Positions 55,760 through 64,000 of a DNA stretch of 64,000 bases are shown one piece after another. The position numbers and the translations under genes are program-made. The notes below the pieces were generated by a model. The model made no database searches. It had not been told where the DNA came from and saw only the letters and a list, made by a program, of their open reading frames with translations. Every line of letters begins with the position of its first letter. Position 1 is the first letter of the stretch. The stretch is from Gemmatimonadaceae bacterium (GTDB taxonomy: Bacteria; Gemmatimonadota; Gemmatimonadetes; Gemmatimonadales; Gemmatimonadaceae), in assembly GCA_020851035.1 (NCBI GenBank), contig JADZDM010000034.1:1-64000 (forward strand), given 5' to 3'.

Positions 55760-55777
55760 CAGCGGAGACGCTCACCC

Positions 55778-57130
55778 ATGCGCACGATCAAGCGATGCGT
55801 GGTGGCCCTCGCCGCCATGTCTCTCGGCGCCTGCACGCTCGACCTGCAGAACCCGAACAGTCCCACCGCAGGCCAGGTCACCACGTCACCTGACGGCGTG
55901 ATCGCCCTCGCGACCGGGCTCCAGAGCCGGTTCGCCACCTCGTACTTCAACTATGCGTACATGGCCGGACTCGTGACTGACGAGTTCGCGGCCACCAGCG
56001 CGGCACTGATCTCCATCAGCGATGCGGAGCAGGGCAGTGTGGCGCCTGGCACCGGTATCGCCGACAACGTGTTCAACTCGATCTATCGCACCGTGCGCAC
56101 GGCCGATGAACTGCTCGCCGGTGCCGACCGGCTGGCGGGCTCGTTCGATGCCGGCACGCGCAGCGGCCTCAAGGCGCTGGCCTACACCATGAAGGCGGAG
56201 GCGCTCGGCGAGGCGTTCCAGTCGTACCAGAAGGCGCCGGTGAACACGTTCAACATCACCACGCCCACCTACGTCGGTCGCGCCGAGGCCCTGCCCGTCA
56301 TCCGCGCCCTGCTCGACTCGGCCGCGGCGCAGCTCGCCGGCACGCCGGCCAGCGCATTCTTCACGGCGTCGATCCTGACGCCGGGCGTGAACCTGCCGAA
56401 CATGATCCAGGTGTACCGTGCGCGGTATGCACGCATGGCCAATGACGATGCCGCCGCCCTCGCGGCGGCCAACCTCGTTCCGCGCAGTGGCGCGTCGGCC
56501 ATCTCGGCCTTCACCTACCCGGCACCGGGGGCCAACCCGTGGTCGGTGGTGACCGGTGGCACGAACGGCATCGCCGTGCGGCGCCAGTATCGCTCGTCGA
56601 TGCAGGCCGCCGACCAGCGCTTCGCCTTCTTCACCATCCCGTCCACCACACTCACCGGCCGCGTCGGCGCGCTGCTGGATCCGTTCAGCACCCGCTACGC
56701 CATCGCGGCCGCCACGCAGCTGGTGTACTTCCCAGACGAGGCGCTGCTGATCAAGGCGGAGGCCCTCGCCAACCAGGGAAACCTCGCCGGGGCACAGGCT
56801 GCACTCGACTCCGTGCGCACCGACTGCACCGGAGGGCGCGGCCTGGATGACCCGAAGGCCTGTCTCTCGGCGCTCTCCGATCCGCTGTCCGCCGCCGATC
56901 TCCTCACCGAGATCTACGTGCAGCGCCGGTACGAGCTCCTCGGCACCGGGCTGCGGTGGGAGGACACGCGCCGCCGGAGTGCCATCCGCGGCCCCGCGGC
57001 GGCCCCCGCCGTGCCGGTCGATGGCCAGCGCTGCTGGCTGCCGTACGCCATCGGTGACCGCAACGCGAATCCCAACGTGCCGGCAGATCCCGTCGAGCCG
57101 TCGGCGTTCCCCGCCACGTGCCCGCTGTGA
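55778..57130 (+). CDS. RagB/SusD family nutrient-uptake lipoprotein
   Basis: A 450-residue lipoprotein (lipobox LGAC near residue 19, then TLDLQNPNSPT). Helical TPR-like regions typical of SusD follow (FNSIYRTVRTADELLAGADR, ALAYTMKAEALGEAFQSY), and the C-terminal YFPDEALLIKAEALANQGNL and YVQRRYELLGTGLRWEDTRR are family hallmarks. It would cap the SusC pore at the outer surface. It starts 18 bp after the SusC stop. Confidence 0.92.
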   Translation: MRTIKRCVVALAAMSLGACTLDLQNPNSPTAGQVTTSPDGVIALATGLQSRFATSYFNYAYMAGLVTDEFAATSAALISISDAEQGSVAPGTGIADNVFNSIYRTVRTADELLAGADRLAGSFDAGTRSGLKALAYTMKAEALGEAFQSYQKAPVNTFNITTPTYVGRAEALPVIRALLDSAAAQLAGTPASAFFTASILTPGVNLPNMIQVYRARYARMANDDAAALAAANLVPRSGASAISAFTYPAPGANPWSVVTGGTNGIAVRRQYRSSMQAADQRFAFFTIPSTTLTGRVGALLDPFSTRYAIAAATQLVYFPDEALLIKAEALANQGNLAGAQAALDSVRTDCTGGRGLDDPKACLSALSDPLSAADLLTEIYVQRRYELLGTGLRWEDTRRRSAIRGPAAAPAVPVDGQRCWLPYAIGDRNANPNVPADPVEPSAFPATCPL

Positions 57131-57141
57131 GGATCCTCGAC

Positions 57142-57927
57142 ATGACACTCATCCCTTCCGGAGTCCTGCGCGTGGTGCATCGCCCGAGCCTCGCCATCCT
57201 CGCCGCCGCCGCCCTGTTCGCGGGCTGCGGGACGAAGGATGCCGCCGATCCGCTGATCTCCGGCCCGCAGGGGCGCGTGCGGCTGGTGAGCCTCATCACC
57301 GACACCACCCGCGGGCGCGTGAACGCGACCCTCGAGGGCAAGCCGTTCGGCGTGAACCTCACCTACGGCGGCACCACGCCGTCGTCGCTGCCGTCCCCCG
57401 CGAACGCCATCTACTCCGCGATCCTCACCGGCGCGCGGACGCTGGTGCTGAAGCGGACGGCCGACACCACCGCGGTGGTGGCCACCATCCCGCTCAACAT
57501 CGCGACCGGCGCGGACTACACCGTCTACGCCACGGGGGGGGCGTCGGCGTCGGCCATCGTGCCGGTGATCACCACCGACACGAACACCGCACCGGCGCTC
57601 GGCGCGGCCCGCGTGCGGATCGTGCACCAGGCCAACGGGGCCGGTGCGGTGGACGTGTTCGTCACCGCCGTGGGCGCGGACCTCGCGCTCGCCACGCCCT
57701 CGCTCGCGAACGTGGCCCTGCGTGGTGCGGCCTACCTCGCCTCGCCGGCGGGCACCTACCAGGTGCGCGCAGTTCCCGCCGGCACCGCGCCGGCCCTGCG
57801 CGCGGCAAACGTCACCGTCAACCTCGCGTCGATCGCCATCCCGGCGAACGGCGCACGCACCATCGTCGCTGCCGAGAGCACCACCGGCGGGGCGCCGTAC
57901 CGGTTCATCACCTACATCGATCGCTGA
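57142..57927 (+). CDS. DUF4397 domain lipoprotein
   Basis: A 261-residue lipoprotein (lipobox FAGC near residue 29). Two DUF4397-type units are visible: GRVRLVSLITDTTRGRVNAT with the following strands, and ARVRIVHQANGAGAVDVFVT (about residue 160). The family is a surface beta-sandwich of unknown role, frequent beside SusC/SusD. It lies 11 bp after SusD and ends the transport unit. ATG at 57142 is set by the leader and a nearby GAGGA. Confidence 0.85.
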   Translation: MTLIPSGVLRVVHRPSLAILAAAALFAGCGTKDAADPLISGPQGRVRLVSLITDTTRGRVNATLEGKPFGVNLTYGGTTPSSLPSPANAIYSAILTGARTLVLKRTADTTAVVATIPLNIATGADYTVYATGGASASAIVPVITTDTNTAPALGAARVRIVHQANGAGAVDVFVTAVGADLALATPSLANVALRGAAYLASPAGTYQVRAVPAGTAPALRAANVTVNLASIAIPANGARTIVAAESTTGGAPYRFITYIDR

Positions 57928-58001
57928 CGCGGTCACCGTGGTGACGCGACGGGCCGTCTGCACTGCGCTGTGCGGGCGGCCCGTCGTCACTGCGGGGACT
58001 C

Positions 58002-58161
58002 GTGGCGTGTACTCGACGTTCCGGAAGCAGTCGTCGGTCGGGGCATCCCGGCTGGCGGCGTTGAACATCCCCGCAATGCCGCTGGTATGGCTGCGGTTTT
58101 CGGCTGGGCATTCAGGCGAACCATCCGGCTTTGCGCTATCCGAACTTCGATTGCACGCCAC
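58002..58161. repeat. MITE-like element, intact copy, reverse orientation
   Basis: 160 bp bounded by GTGGCGTGTACTCG and the inverse of GTGGCGTGCAATCG; 17 of 20 terminal bases pair. Read on the minus strand it aligns along its whole length with the copy at 46289. It ends 21 bp before the ATG at 58183 and separates that gene from the SusC/D unit. Confidence 0.85.
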
Positions 58162-58182
58162 CGGGCCGCTAGATTCCTGGAC

Positions 58183-59847
58183 ATGACGCTCCTTTCCCGC
58201 CGCCGTGCAGTTTCGGCACTCGCCATGGCCTGCAGCGTCGGTGCAGGGCAGCAGCCCCTGGCCGCGCAGGCCACCGACTCCACCGTGATCTCCGGCACCG
58301 TCCGTGGGGCGGATTTCCGCGTGCCGGTGCGCGCCGATGTGGAGCTGGTGCCCGTGCGCAACGCCGATCGCGGCGTACGCGCGCAGGCGGGTGCTGACGG
58401 CGCGTTCCGGGTGTCGAGTGGCGCCCCCGGCCCGTATCGCATCCGCGCCGCCGGCGTGGGCTACCGTGGGCTGGAGCGCGCGATTCCCGTGCGCGGACAC
58501 GCCACGCTCTCCGTGACCCTCACGCTTGCCGGCTTGCCGTCGGGCCTGGCGAAGGGGCCGCTCGTCGGCGTCAGCACCGACGCCGATGCCGCGCGTCCGC
58601 GACCGGACCTGCCGCCGGCCGTGCTCCTGGTCCGGGGCGCGGACGGCCGCAACACCGGGGCGCTCACGGCGCGGCGTGACACGCTCGCCTACCGCGTGGT
58701 GGACATCACGGCGCGCACCTACCTGCCCCCCGCTGGCGCGCCCGCGTTCCGCTGGGCCGAGGACGGCGAGTACGAGGGGCTGCTGCCCGCCACCAAGGGC
58801 CAGGACGTCCGGCTGGTCTACGACGCCAAGGCCGTGTCCATCGGCGGCGCCTCGGCGATCCACGTCACGGGCGACGCCCCCATCGCGCGCATCGTCGCGC
58901 AGCTCGATTCCATCGTCGGATTCGAGCCGGCGTCACGCTGCCTCATCGCGGCCCTGGCACCGAAGCCGGATCCCGCCGACGCGCGCATCGCCGACAGCTC
59001 GCTCACCGCGCAGCTGCAGCTCGTGCGCCGCCTGCTGCACGCCGATGCCACCTGCCAGCAACATCCCGCGCTTGGCGCGGCGGTGCTCGCGCAGTTCACG
59101 CCCTCGTCACCGTTGTGGCAGCTGGACGACGTGATGCGGCGGCGCACGCTGCTGCTCGCGGCGCGGCAGGTGGCGGGCCAGCCGGGGGTGAACACGCCAC
59201 CGGCCATCGCGGCCGTGCGCGACCGCTTCGATGCCGCGCTCGCGGCGCAGGCCGACACGGCCGCACGGCGCGACCTGCTCGTGGCGGCAGCCGAGACCTT
59301 CATGCCGGAAGACACCGTGACGGCGCAGCGGTATGCGGCGCGCCTGGTGGCGGAGTCGTACGACGATGCGCGCGTGCCCCCGGTGCTCCGCCTCACCGGC
59401 TACAACCGCGTGCTGCAGCCGGGACGGATGGTGCCGGCGTTCCGCCTCGCGTCGATGGACAGCGCCGGTCGCACGATCACGAACGAGACACTGCGCGGCA
59501 GGGCCTACCTGCTCGACGTCTGGGCCACCTGGTGCCGCGACTGCATCGTCGAGATCCCCGCGCTGCGGTCGGTGCATGCGAAGTACCGGGCGCGGGGACT
59601 GCGGCTGCTCTCGGTGTCGGTGGACGAGGAGCAGGCCACCGCCGACACCTATCGTCGCGAGCGTGAGCCGATGCCCTGGATGCACGCGTGGGCCGGCGCC
59701 GCGCCCGAGGGGGGGCCGCTGGCCGCCTTCGAGGTGCAGTGGCTTCCCACCACGATCCTCGTGGGCCGTGACGGACGGATTCTCGCGCTGGCGCCGCAGC
59801 TCGAGTCGCCCGAATTCGCGCAACTCGTCGAGCGGGCGCTCCGGTGA
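58183..59847 (+). CDS. TlpA-like thioredoxin protein with N-terminal regulatory domain
   Basis: A 554-residue exported protein: signal peptide (1-29), a carboxypeptidase-regulatory-like beta domain (about 36-120; GTVRGADFRVPVRADVELVP), a middle helical region (270-410), and a C-terminal TlpA/AhpC-type thioredoxin domain (about 418-554) with the active site WATWCRDC, Cys 451 and 454. VQWLPTTILVGRDGRI holds the cis-Pro loop. It probably handles thiols in the periplasm. The gene follows a MITE-like element and precedes a DsbD alpha-type gene by 7 bp. Confidence 0.85.
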   Translation: MTLLSRRRAVSALAMACSVGAGQQPLAAQATDSTVISGTVRGADFRVPVRADVELVPVRNADRGVRAQAGADGAFRVSSGAPGPYRIRAAGVGYRGLERAIPVRGHATLSVTLTLAGLPSGLAKGPLVGVSTDADAARPRPDLPPAVLLVRGADGRNTGALTARRDTLAYRVVDITARTYLPPAGAPAFRWAEDGEYEGLLPATKGQDVRLVYDAKAVSIGGASAIHVTGDAPIARIVAQLDSIVGFEPASRCLIAALAPKPDPADARIADSSLTAQLQLVRRLLHADATCQQHPALGAAVLAQFTPSSPLWQLDDVMRRRTLLLAARQVAGQPGVNTPPAIAAVRDRFDAALAAQADTAARRDLLVAAAETFMPEDTVTAQRYAARLVAESYDDARVPPVLRLTGYNRVLQPGRMVPAFRLASMDSAGRTITNETLRGRAYLLDVWATWCRDCIVEIPALRSVHAKYRARGLRLLSVSVDEEQATADTYRREREPMPWMHAWAGAAPEGGPLAAFEVQWLPTTILVGRDGRILALAPQLESPEFAQLVERALR

Positions 59848-59854
59848 GGTGCTG

Positions 59855-60691
59855 ATGCGTGCGCGTCACGTCACGCGAGCCGCGGCCCGGAGCCTCGTCG
59901 CGTCCCTCGCGCTGCTGCCGGCCACCGCGGTCGCGCAGGCTGGCGGCGGCGCGCCGGCGCGGCCGATCACGATGCTGGGTGGCAGCACGGCGCACGCCCG
60001 CGGCACGCTCGACGCGGTGAGCGTGGGCGAGGGAGTGGCCGAGGTGCTCGTGACGTTGCACGTGGCGCCGGGTTGGCACATCTCGTGGCGCAATCCCGGT
60101 GAGACGGGGCTGCCGACCCGGTTGCTCTGGAGCCTGCCGTCGGGCGTGGCCGTCACCGCCGAACGCTGGCCCGTGCCCGTCGTGACGCACACGCCGGTGG
60201 GTGTGACGCACACGCTCGAGGGCGCGGTGCCATGGCTGGTGACGCTCCGGACCCCGGTCGGCATGGGAGCGGACCGTCTGGTCGGGGTCACGCTCCGCTA
60301 CGGCATCTGTCGCGACGTCTGCATCCCCGAGCAGCTCACGGTGCAGGGCGAGGTGCCGGTGCGCGGGGGGAGCGTGGTGCCCGTGTCGCCGGCGCTGCGC
60401 TCGCGGCTCGTGAGCGAGGCGCCGCCGGTGGCTGGCCGTCGCCGCTCGTCGACGTCACTCTGCCTGGACCGGCCCCCGGGCGGCAGCGGGCCGGCGGAGG
60501 TGATCGCCGACACCGGCACGGCCCTGGATGGTGCCGTCCGGATGCGCCCGTCGGGCCGGGCCGCGCTGCTGACGATCCCGGCAGCGGCCACGCCGCGGCA
60601 TGGCACCCCGCTGCTGTTCGTGCGCGGCACCGCGGCGGTCAGCGCCCGGCTGGACCTGCGCGCCCCCGCGCCGGGCTGCGGGCGGCGGTAG
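59855..60691 (+). CDS. DsbD N-terminal-domain (DsbD-alpha/ScsB-like) protein
   Basis: A 278-residue exported protein with a leader ending VAQA. It matches the N-terminal thiol-exchange domain of DsbD/ScsB: GWHISWRNPGETGLPTRLLW near residue 70 and the Cys pair RYGICRDVCIPE (C152, C156). There is no DsbD membrane domain or C-terminal thioredoxin, so it must get electrons from another protein. The preceding TlpA-like protein, 7 bp upstream, is the obvious partner. Confidence 0.83.
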   Translation: MRARHVTRAAARSLVASLALLPATAVAQAGGGAPARPITMLGGSTAHARGTLDAVSVGEGVAEVLVTLHVAPGWHISWRNPGETGLPTRLLWSLPSGVAVTAERWPVPVVTHTPVGVTHTLEGAVPWLVTLRTPVGMGADRLVGVTLRYGICRDVCIPEQLTVQGEVPVRGGSVVPVSPALRSRLVSEAPPVAGRRRSSTSLCLDRPPGGSGPAEVIADTGTALDGAVRMRPSGRAALLTIPAAATPRHGTPLLFVRGTAAVSARLDLRAPAPGCGRR

Positions 60692-60803
60692 CGGGCGACG
60701 GTCGGGTGGGCCAACCGATCCGGTGGCGCGCGCGTATCCTTGTGTCGCGGCGCCCCATGGTCTCGGGGTGTTCGCCCGCTTCCACCCCACTTCGGGATCC
60801 GTC

Positions 60804-63800
60804 ATGCGATCTGTTGTCCGTCTGTCACTGCTCCTTGGCGCTGTGGGATCGGCGCTCGGCGCGCAGGCCACCCTCGACTCGACGACCATCGGCGCCATGC
60901 GCTGGCGGGCGATCGGCCCGGCCAACATGGGCGGGCGCATCACCGACGTCGAAGGCATCCCGTCGCCGTCGAAGACTTTCTACGTCGCAACGGCCGGCGG
61001 CGGCATCTGGAAGACCACCAACGCCGGCACGACCTTCCGGCCGATCTTCGAGAACCAGCGCTGCGTGGCGATGGGTGACCTCGCGATTGCCCCGTCGGAC
61101 ACCAACATCATCTACGCCGGCACCGGCGAGCAGAACTCGCGCAACTCCATCTCGCCGGGCTGCGGCGTGTTCAAGAGCACCGACGGCGGCCGCACGTGGA
61201 ACTCCCTCGGCCTCGCCGAGACCGAGCACATCGGCCGGATCCAGGTGCACCCGCGCGACCCGAACACCGTCTACATGGCCGTCCTCGGCTCGGCCTGGAA
61301 GGCCAGCCGCGCGCGCGGGCTCTACAAGTCCACCGACGGCGGCACGTCGTGGACCGTCATCAAGTTCATCAGCGACCGCGCCGGCTTCATCGACGTGCAG
61401 CTCGACCCGACGAACCCTGACATCGTCTGGGCGTCGAGCTACGAGCGCATGCGCGGCCCGTACTTCCTGCAGAGCGGTGGGCCCGGCAGCGCGTTGTGGA
61501 AGTCCACCGACGCCGGCGCCACGTTCACGAAGGTCAGCGGCGGTGGCTTCCCGGCCTCCACGCTCGGCCGCATCGAGATCGCGATCGCGCGCTCCAACCC
61601 GCGGATCATGTACACGATGCTCGAGGCGGACACGCTGCCGAACGCGGTGAAGGACGCCACGAAGAAGCCGCAGGAGAAGCTCAGCGGCCTGTATCGCAGC
61701 GAGGATGGCGGCGCGACGTGGGTGCGGACGAACAAGGAGAACGTCCGGCCGTTCTACTACTCGCAGGTGCGCGTCGACCCCCGCAATCCCGACCGCGTGT
61801 ACTTCTCGTCCACGCCGGTGAAGGTCTCGGATGATGGCGGGAAGACCGCCCGTGACGCGACGCAGGGCATCCACGTGGACCATCACGCAATGTGGATCGA
61901 TCCCGCGGACCCCGAGCACATCGTGGTCGGCAACGACGGCGGCGTGGCCCAGACCTGGGACCGCGGCGGCAACTACGACGCGCTGAACATCATCAACATC
62001 GGCCAGTTCTACGCCGTCAGCTACGACATGCAGGTGCCCTACCGCGTCTGCGGCGGCCTGCAGGACAACGGCTCCTGGTGTGGCCCGAGCCGCCGCGTGC
62101 GCGGCCAGATCAGCAACGAGAACTGGGTCTACATCAGTGGTGGCGACGGCTTCTACACGGCCAACGATCCCACCGACCCGGACATCGTCTACAGCGAGAG
62201 CCAGGGCGGGAGCATGGGCCGGCTGAACATGAGCACCGGCGAGCGCACCTCCCTCGCCAAGCCGAGCTGGCGCCCGGGGTACATGCAGCTCGAGGACTCC
62301 ATCCTCGTCGAGCGTGGCGACACCACGAAGCCCGAGACGCCGGCACAGCGCCGGCGCATCGCCGCCTTCCGGGCGCGCCAGGTGGCCGACTCCGTCGCCC
62401 TCGACCTGCGCTGGAACTGGAACACACCCTTCTTCCTCTCGGCGCACAACCCGTCGGTGTTCTACGCCGGCGCCAACCGCGTCGTGAAGTCCACGCAGCG
62501 TGGTGACAACCTGGTCGCGATCTCCCCCGATTTGTCGCAGCGCGACACGATGAAGATCCGCGTCAGCACGAAGACCACCGGCGGCATCACCCTCGATGCG
62601 ACGGGGGCCGAGACCTTCGGCACGATCACGGCGCTCAACGAGTCGCCGATCCGGCCCGGCCTCCTGTATGCCGGCACCGACGACGGCAACGTCTGGCTCA
62701 CCCGGAACGACGGGGCCACCTGGGAGCGCATCCCGGGCACGCGGTTCCCGGGGCTCGCCGCCGAGTCGTACGTCAGCCGCATCGAGCCGTCGCACCACGA
62801 CTCCTCCACGTTCTTCATCACCTTCGATGACCACCGGCGCGGCAACTTCACGCCGTACGTGTACGTCACGCGCGACTTCGGTGCGTCGTTCACCAGCCTC
62901 GCCGCCACCCTGCCCACCGGCGGGCCGGACTTCGTCCACGTGATCCGCGAGGATCCCGTGAACCCCGACCTGCTCTTCCTGGGCACCGACGTGGGCGCGT
63001 ACGTGTCGATGAACCGCGGCCAGTCGTGGCAGAAGTTCATGACCGGCCTCCCCACGGTGCCGGTGCACGACCTGCAGATCCACCCGCGGGACCGCGAGCT
63101 CATCGCCGGCACGCACGGCCGCGCGATCTACGTCGTGGACATCGCGCCGCTGCAGCAGATGACGCCGGCGATCGCGTCGAAGAAGGTGTACCTGTTCGCC
63201 CCGCGCACGAGCCACGCGCTTGGCCAGGCGCCCGATGCCGCGGGCAGCGCCGGCGGGGGCAATGGCCACAAGCGCTTCGTGGCCAACTCGCCGGCATATG
63301 GCGCCGAGATCACGTACCGCATCGCCGAGGCGAAGCCCGGCACCCGCGTGCAGCTCGTGATCACCGATGCCGCGGGCGACACCATGCGCACACTCACCGG
63401 CCCCGGTGGCGCCGGTGTGCACCGCGTGATGTGGGACCTGCGCGGCAAGCGTCCGCCCGCCAAGCCGCTCTCGCCGGCGGAACGCCGGGACAGCGCCCGC
63501 ACGATGGTGCGCGTGGCGCAGATCTTCGACTCGCTGCAGGCTGCGGGGATGGACAGCAACACGGTGCGGTTCGCCCGGACCGCGATGCTCTCGGGTCGCA
63601 CCGCCGAGCTGATCGAGCAGTTCATGGGCGCGGCTGGTGGAGCCGGTGGCGCACAGGTGCCGGGGCTCCCGCGGTTTGCGGAGCGGCCGGGTGAGGGTGC
63701 TGCCGGCGCCGGTGGGCGCGGGGGGGCGGGCGGCGCGCCCGGGGCAGGGGGCGCGGGTGCGCCGCCCGCCGCGGGTGGACCGCCTGGCATGGGCGCCATG

Positions 63801-64000
63801 CAGCAGATCTTCGGCGCGTTCCGCGGGATGGAAGGGAGCCCGCTCGGCCGCGGTGCACGCGGTGGTGCCGGTGGACCGCTGGTGAAGACCGGCGAGTACC
63901 TCGTCACGCTCACCTACGGCGACGAGCGCCAGCGGCAGGTCCTGCGTGTCGAGCGGCCGGCCGACATGATCGGCGTGCAGGGCTTCGGCGGCCAGGATGA
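60804..64000 (+). CDS. VPS10/sortilin-like exported repeat protein (partial)
   Basis: At least 1065 residues, open at the window end. After a signal peptide (MRSVVRLSLLLGAVGSALGA) come beta-propeller repeats with Asp-box style turns: GGGIWKTTNAGTTF, GVFKSTDGGRTW, GLYKSTDGGTSW, ALWKSTDAGATF and GLYRSEDGGATW. A second propeller-like region and a C-terminal Gly/Ala-rich stretch (about residues 940-1010) follow. Such proteins are often labelled glycosyl hydrolase, but no catalytic motif is seen and that label is doubtful. Probably surface-exposed or periplasmic. Confidence 0.88.
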   Translation, partial: MRSVVRLSLLLGAVGSALGAQATLDSTTIGAMRWRAIGPANMGGRITDVEGIPSPSKTFYVATAGGGIWKTTNAGTTFRPIFENQRCVAMGDLAIAPSDTNIIYAGTGEQNSRNSISPGCGVFKSTDGGRTWNSLGLAETEHIGRIQVHPRDPNTVYMAVLGSAWKASRARGLYKSTDGGTSWTVIKFISDRAGFIDVQLDPTNPDIVWASSYERMRGPYFLQSGGPGSALWKSTDAGATFTKVSGGGFPASTLGRIEIAIARSNPRIMYTMLEADTLPNAVKDATKKPQEKLSGLYRSEDGGATWVRTNKENVRPFYYSQVRVDPRNPDRVYFSSTPVKVSDDGGKTARDATQGIHVDHHAMWIDPADPEHIVVGNDGGVAQTWDRGGNYDALNIINIGQFYAVSYDMQVPYRVCGGLQDNGSWCGPSRRVRGQISNENWVYISGGDGFYTANDPTDPDIVYSESQGGSMGRLNMSTGERTSLAKPSWRPGYMQLEDSILVERGDTTKPETPAQRRRIAAFRARQVADSVALDLRWNWNTPFFLSAHNPSVFYAGANRVVKSTQRGDNLVAISPDLSQRDTMKIRVSTKTTGGITLDATGAETFGTITALNESPIRPGLLYAGTDDGNVWLTRNDGATWERIPGTRFPGLAAESYVSRIEPSHHDSSTFFITFDDHRRGNFTPYVYVTRDFGASFTSLAATLPTGGPDFVHVIREDPVNPDLLFLGTDVGAYVSMNRGQSWQKFMTGLPTVPVHDLQIHPRDRELIAGTHGRAIYVVDIAPLQQMTPAIASKKVYLFAPRTSHALGQAPDAAGSAGGGNGHKRFVANSPAYGAEITYRIAEAKPGTRVQLVITDAAGDTMRTLTGPGGAGVHRVMWDLRGKRPPAKPLSPAERRDSARTMVRVAQIFDSLQAAGMDSNTVRFARTAMLSGRTAELIEQFMGAAGGAGGAQVPGLPRFAERPGEGAAGAGGRGGAGGAPGAGGAGAPPAAGGPPGMGAMQQIFGAFRGMEGSPLGRGARGGAGGPLVKTGEYLVTLTYGDERQRQVLRVERPADMIGVQGFGGQD

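Noticed and set aside
60825-63422. 865-residue minus-strand frame
   Set aside because: It is antisense to the VPS10-like protein, which has a signal peptide and repeated motifs.
60804-64000. Glycosyl hydrolase label for the large exported protein
   Set aside because: Only propeller repeats with Asp-box turns are seen; no catalytic residues of a hydrolase family were identified.

Overview
This 64 kb window is high-GC chromosomal DNA, densely coded and mostly in short operons whose genes overlap by ATGA, GTGA or TGATG. The best guess for the source is a member of the Gemmatimonadota. The clues are a SusC/SusD pair with the Gu(Gly)-type carboxypeptidase-regulatory N-terminus, a large exported sortilin/VPS10-like repeat protein, a Minf_1886-family protein, and many secreted proteins with leaders ending in AQ. 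That assignment is inferred from protein style only; no rRNA or phylogenetic marker set was available. No phage, plasmid origin, CRISPR array or intact transposase was seen.

Layout. 1-4500: end of a dispersed repeat, an alpha/beta hydrolase, an exported protein, a GH51 arabinofuranosidase, then a second repeat element and a 39-bp tandem array. 4534-12039: a long forward operon for acyl-CoA and amino-acid metabolism (thiolase, CPBP protease, 3-hydroxyacyl-CoA dehydrogenase, acyl-CoA dehydrogenase, leucine dehydrogenase, RpiB, GlyA, Minf_1886 protein). 12302-17496: housekeeping genes (NAD(P)HX repair, ThiL, PlsC-like acyltransferase, enolase, FtsB/DivIC-like). 17554-18759: initiator and elongator tRNA-Met with good promoters, flanking an FKBP lipoprotein. 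18760-21363: a small accessory segment with an odd two-gene cassette carrying a CFI-box-like protein. 21364-24949: a TetR regulator with probable operators facing outer-membrane-protein genes. 25120-32168 (minus): PQQ dehydrogenase, LytTR two-component system and the hutD-hutG-hutF histidine-degradation cluster. 32457-34301: DUF4198/HupE module. 34395-40138: small and unknown genes, including a GxxExxY nuclease-fold protein directly after a repeat element. 40148-46123 (minus): chemoreceptor, FIST sensor and GGDEF-EAL protein behind a sigma-28-like promoter. 46463-49429: methyltransferase, PepSY protein and D-aminoacylase. 49451-52490 (minus): ECF sigma factor, a membrane protein with a glycogen-binding domain, and two secreted proteins. 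52724-60691: SusC, SusD, a DUF4397 lipoprotein and periplasmic redox proteins. 60804-64000: a VPS10-like protein cut by the window end.

The most unusual material is in the repeats. A family of palindromic elements built from short tandem CACGGAG units occurs at the window start, at 4060 and at 36387; the last lies 70 bp upstream of an intact PD-(D/E)XK-type GxxExxY gene. A similarly built CGCGGAA element lies at 12084, and a single CGCAAAGG arm lies at 17725. A separate family of about 160 bp with near-perfect 20-bp terminal inverted repeats (MITE-like) has two intact copies, each ending 13-21 bp before a start codon (46289 and 58002), and one decayed copy (about 23001).

Regulation visible in the sequence: TTGACT/TATCCT and TTGCCC/TATCTT promoters before the tRNAs, TTGGCC/TATACT at 35395, a GCCGATAA sigma-28 -10 element before the chemoreceptor operon, and paired CGTAC-N3-GTACG sites next to the TetR gene.
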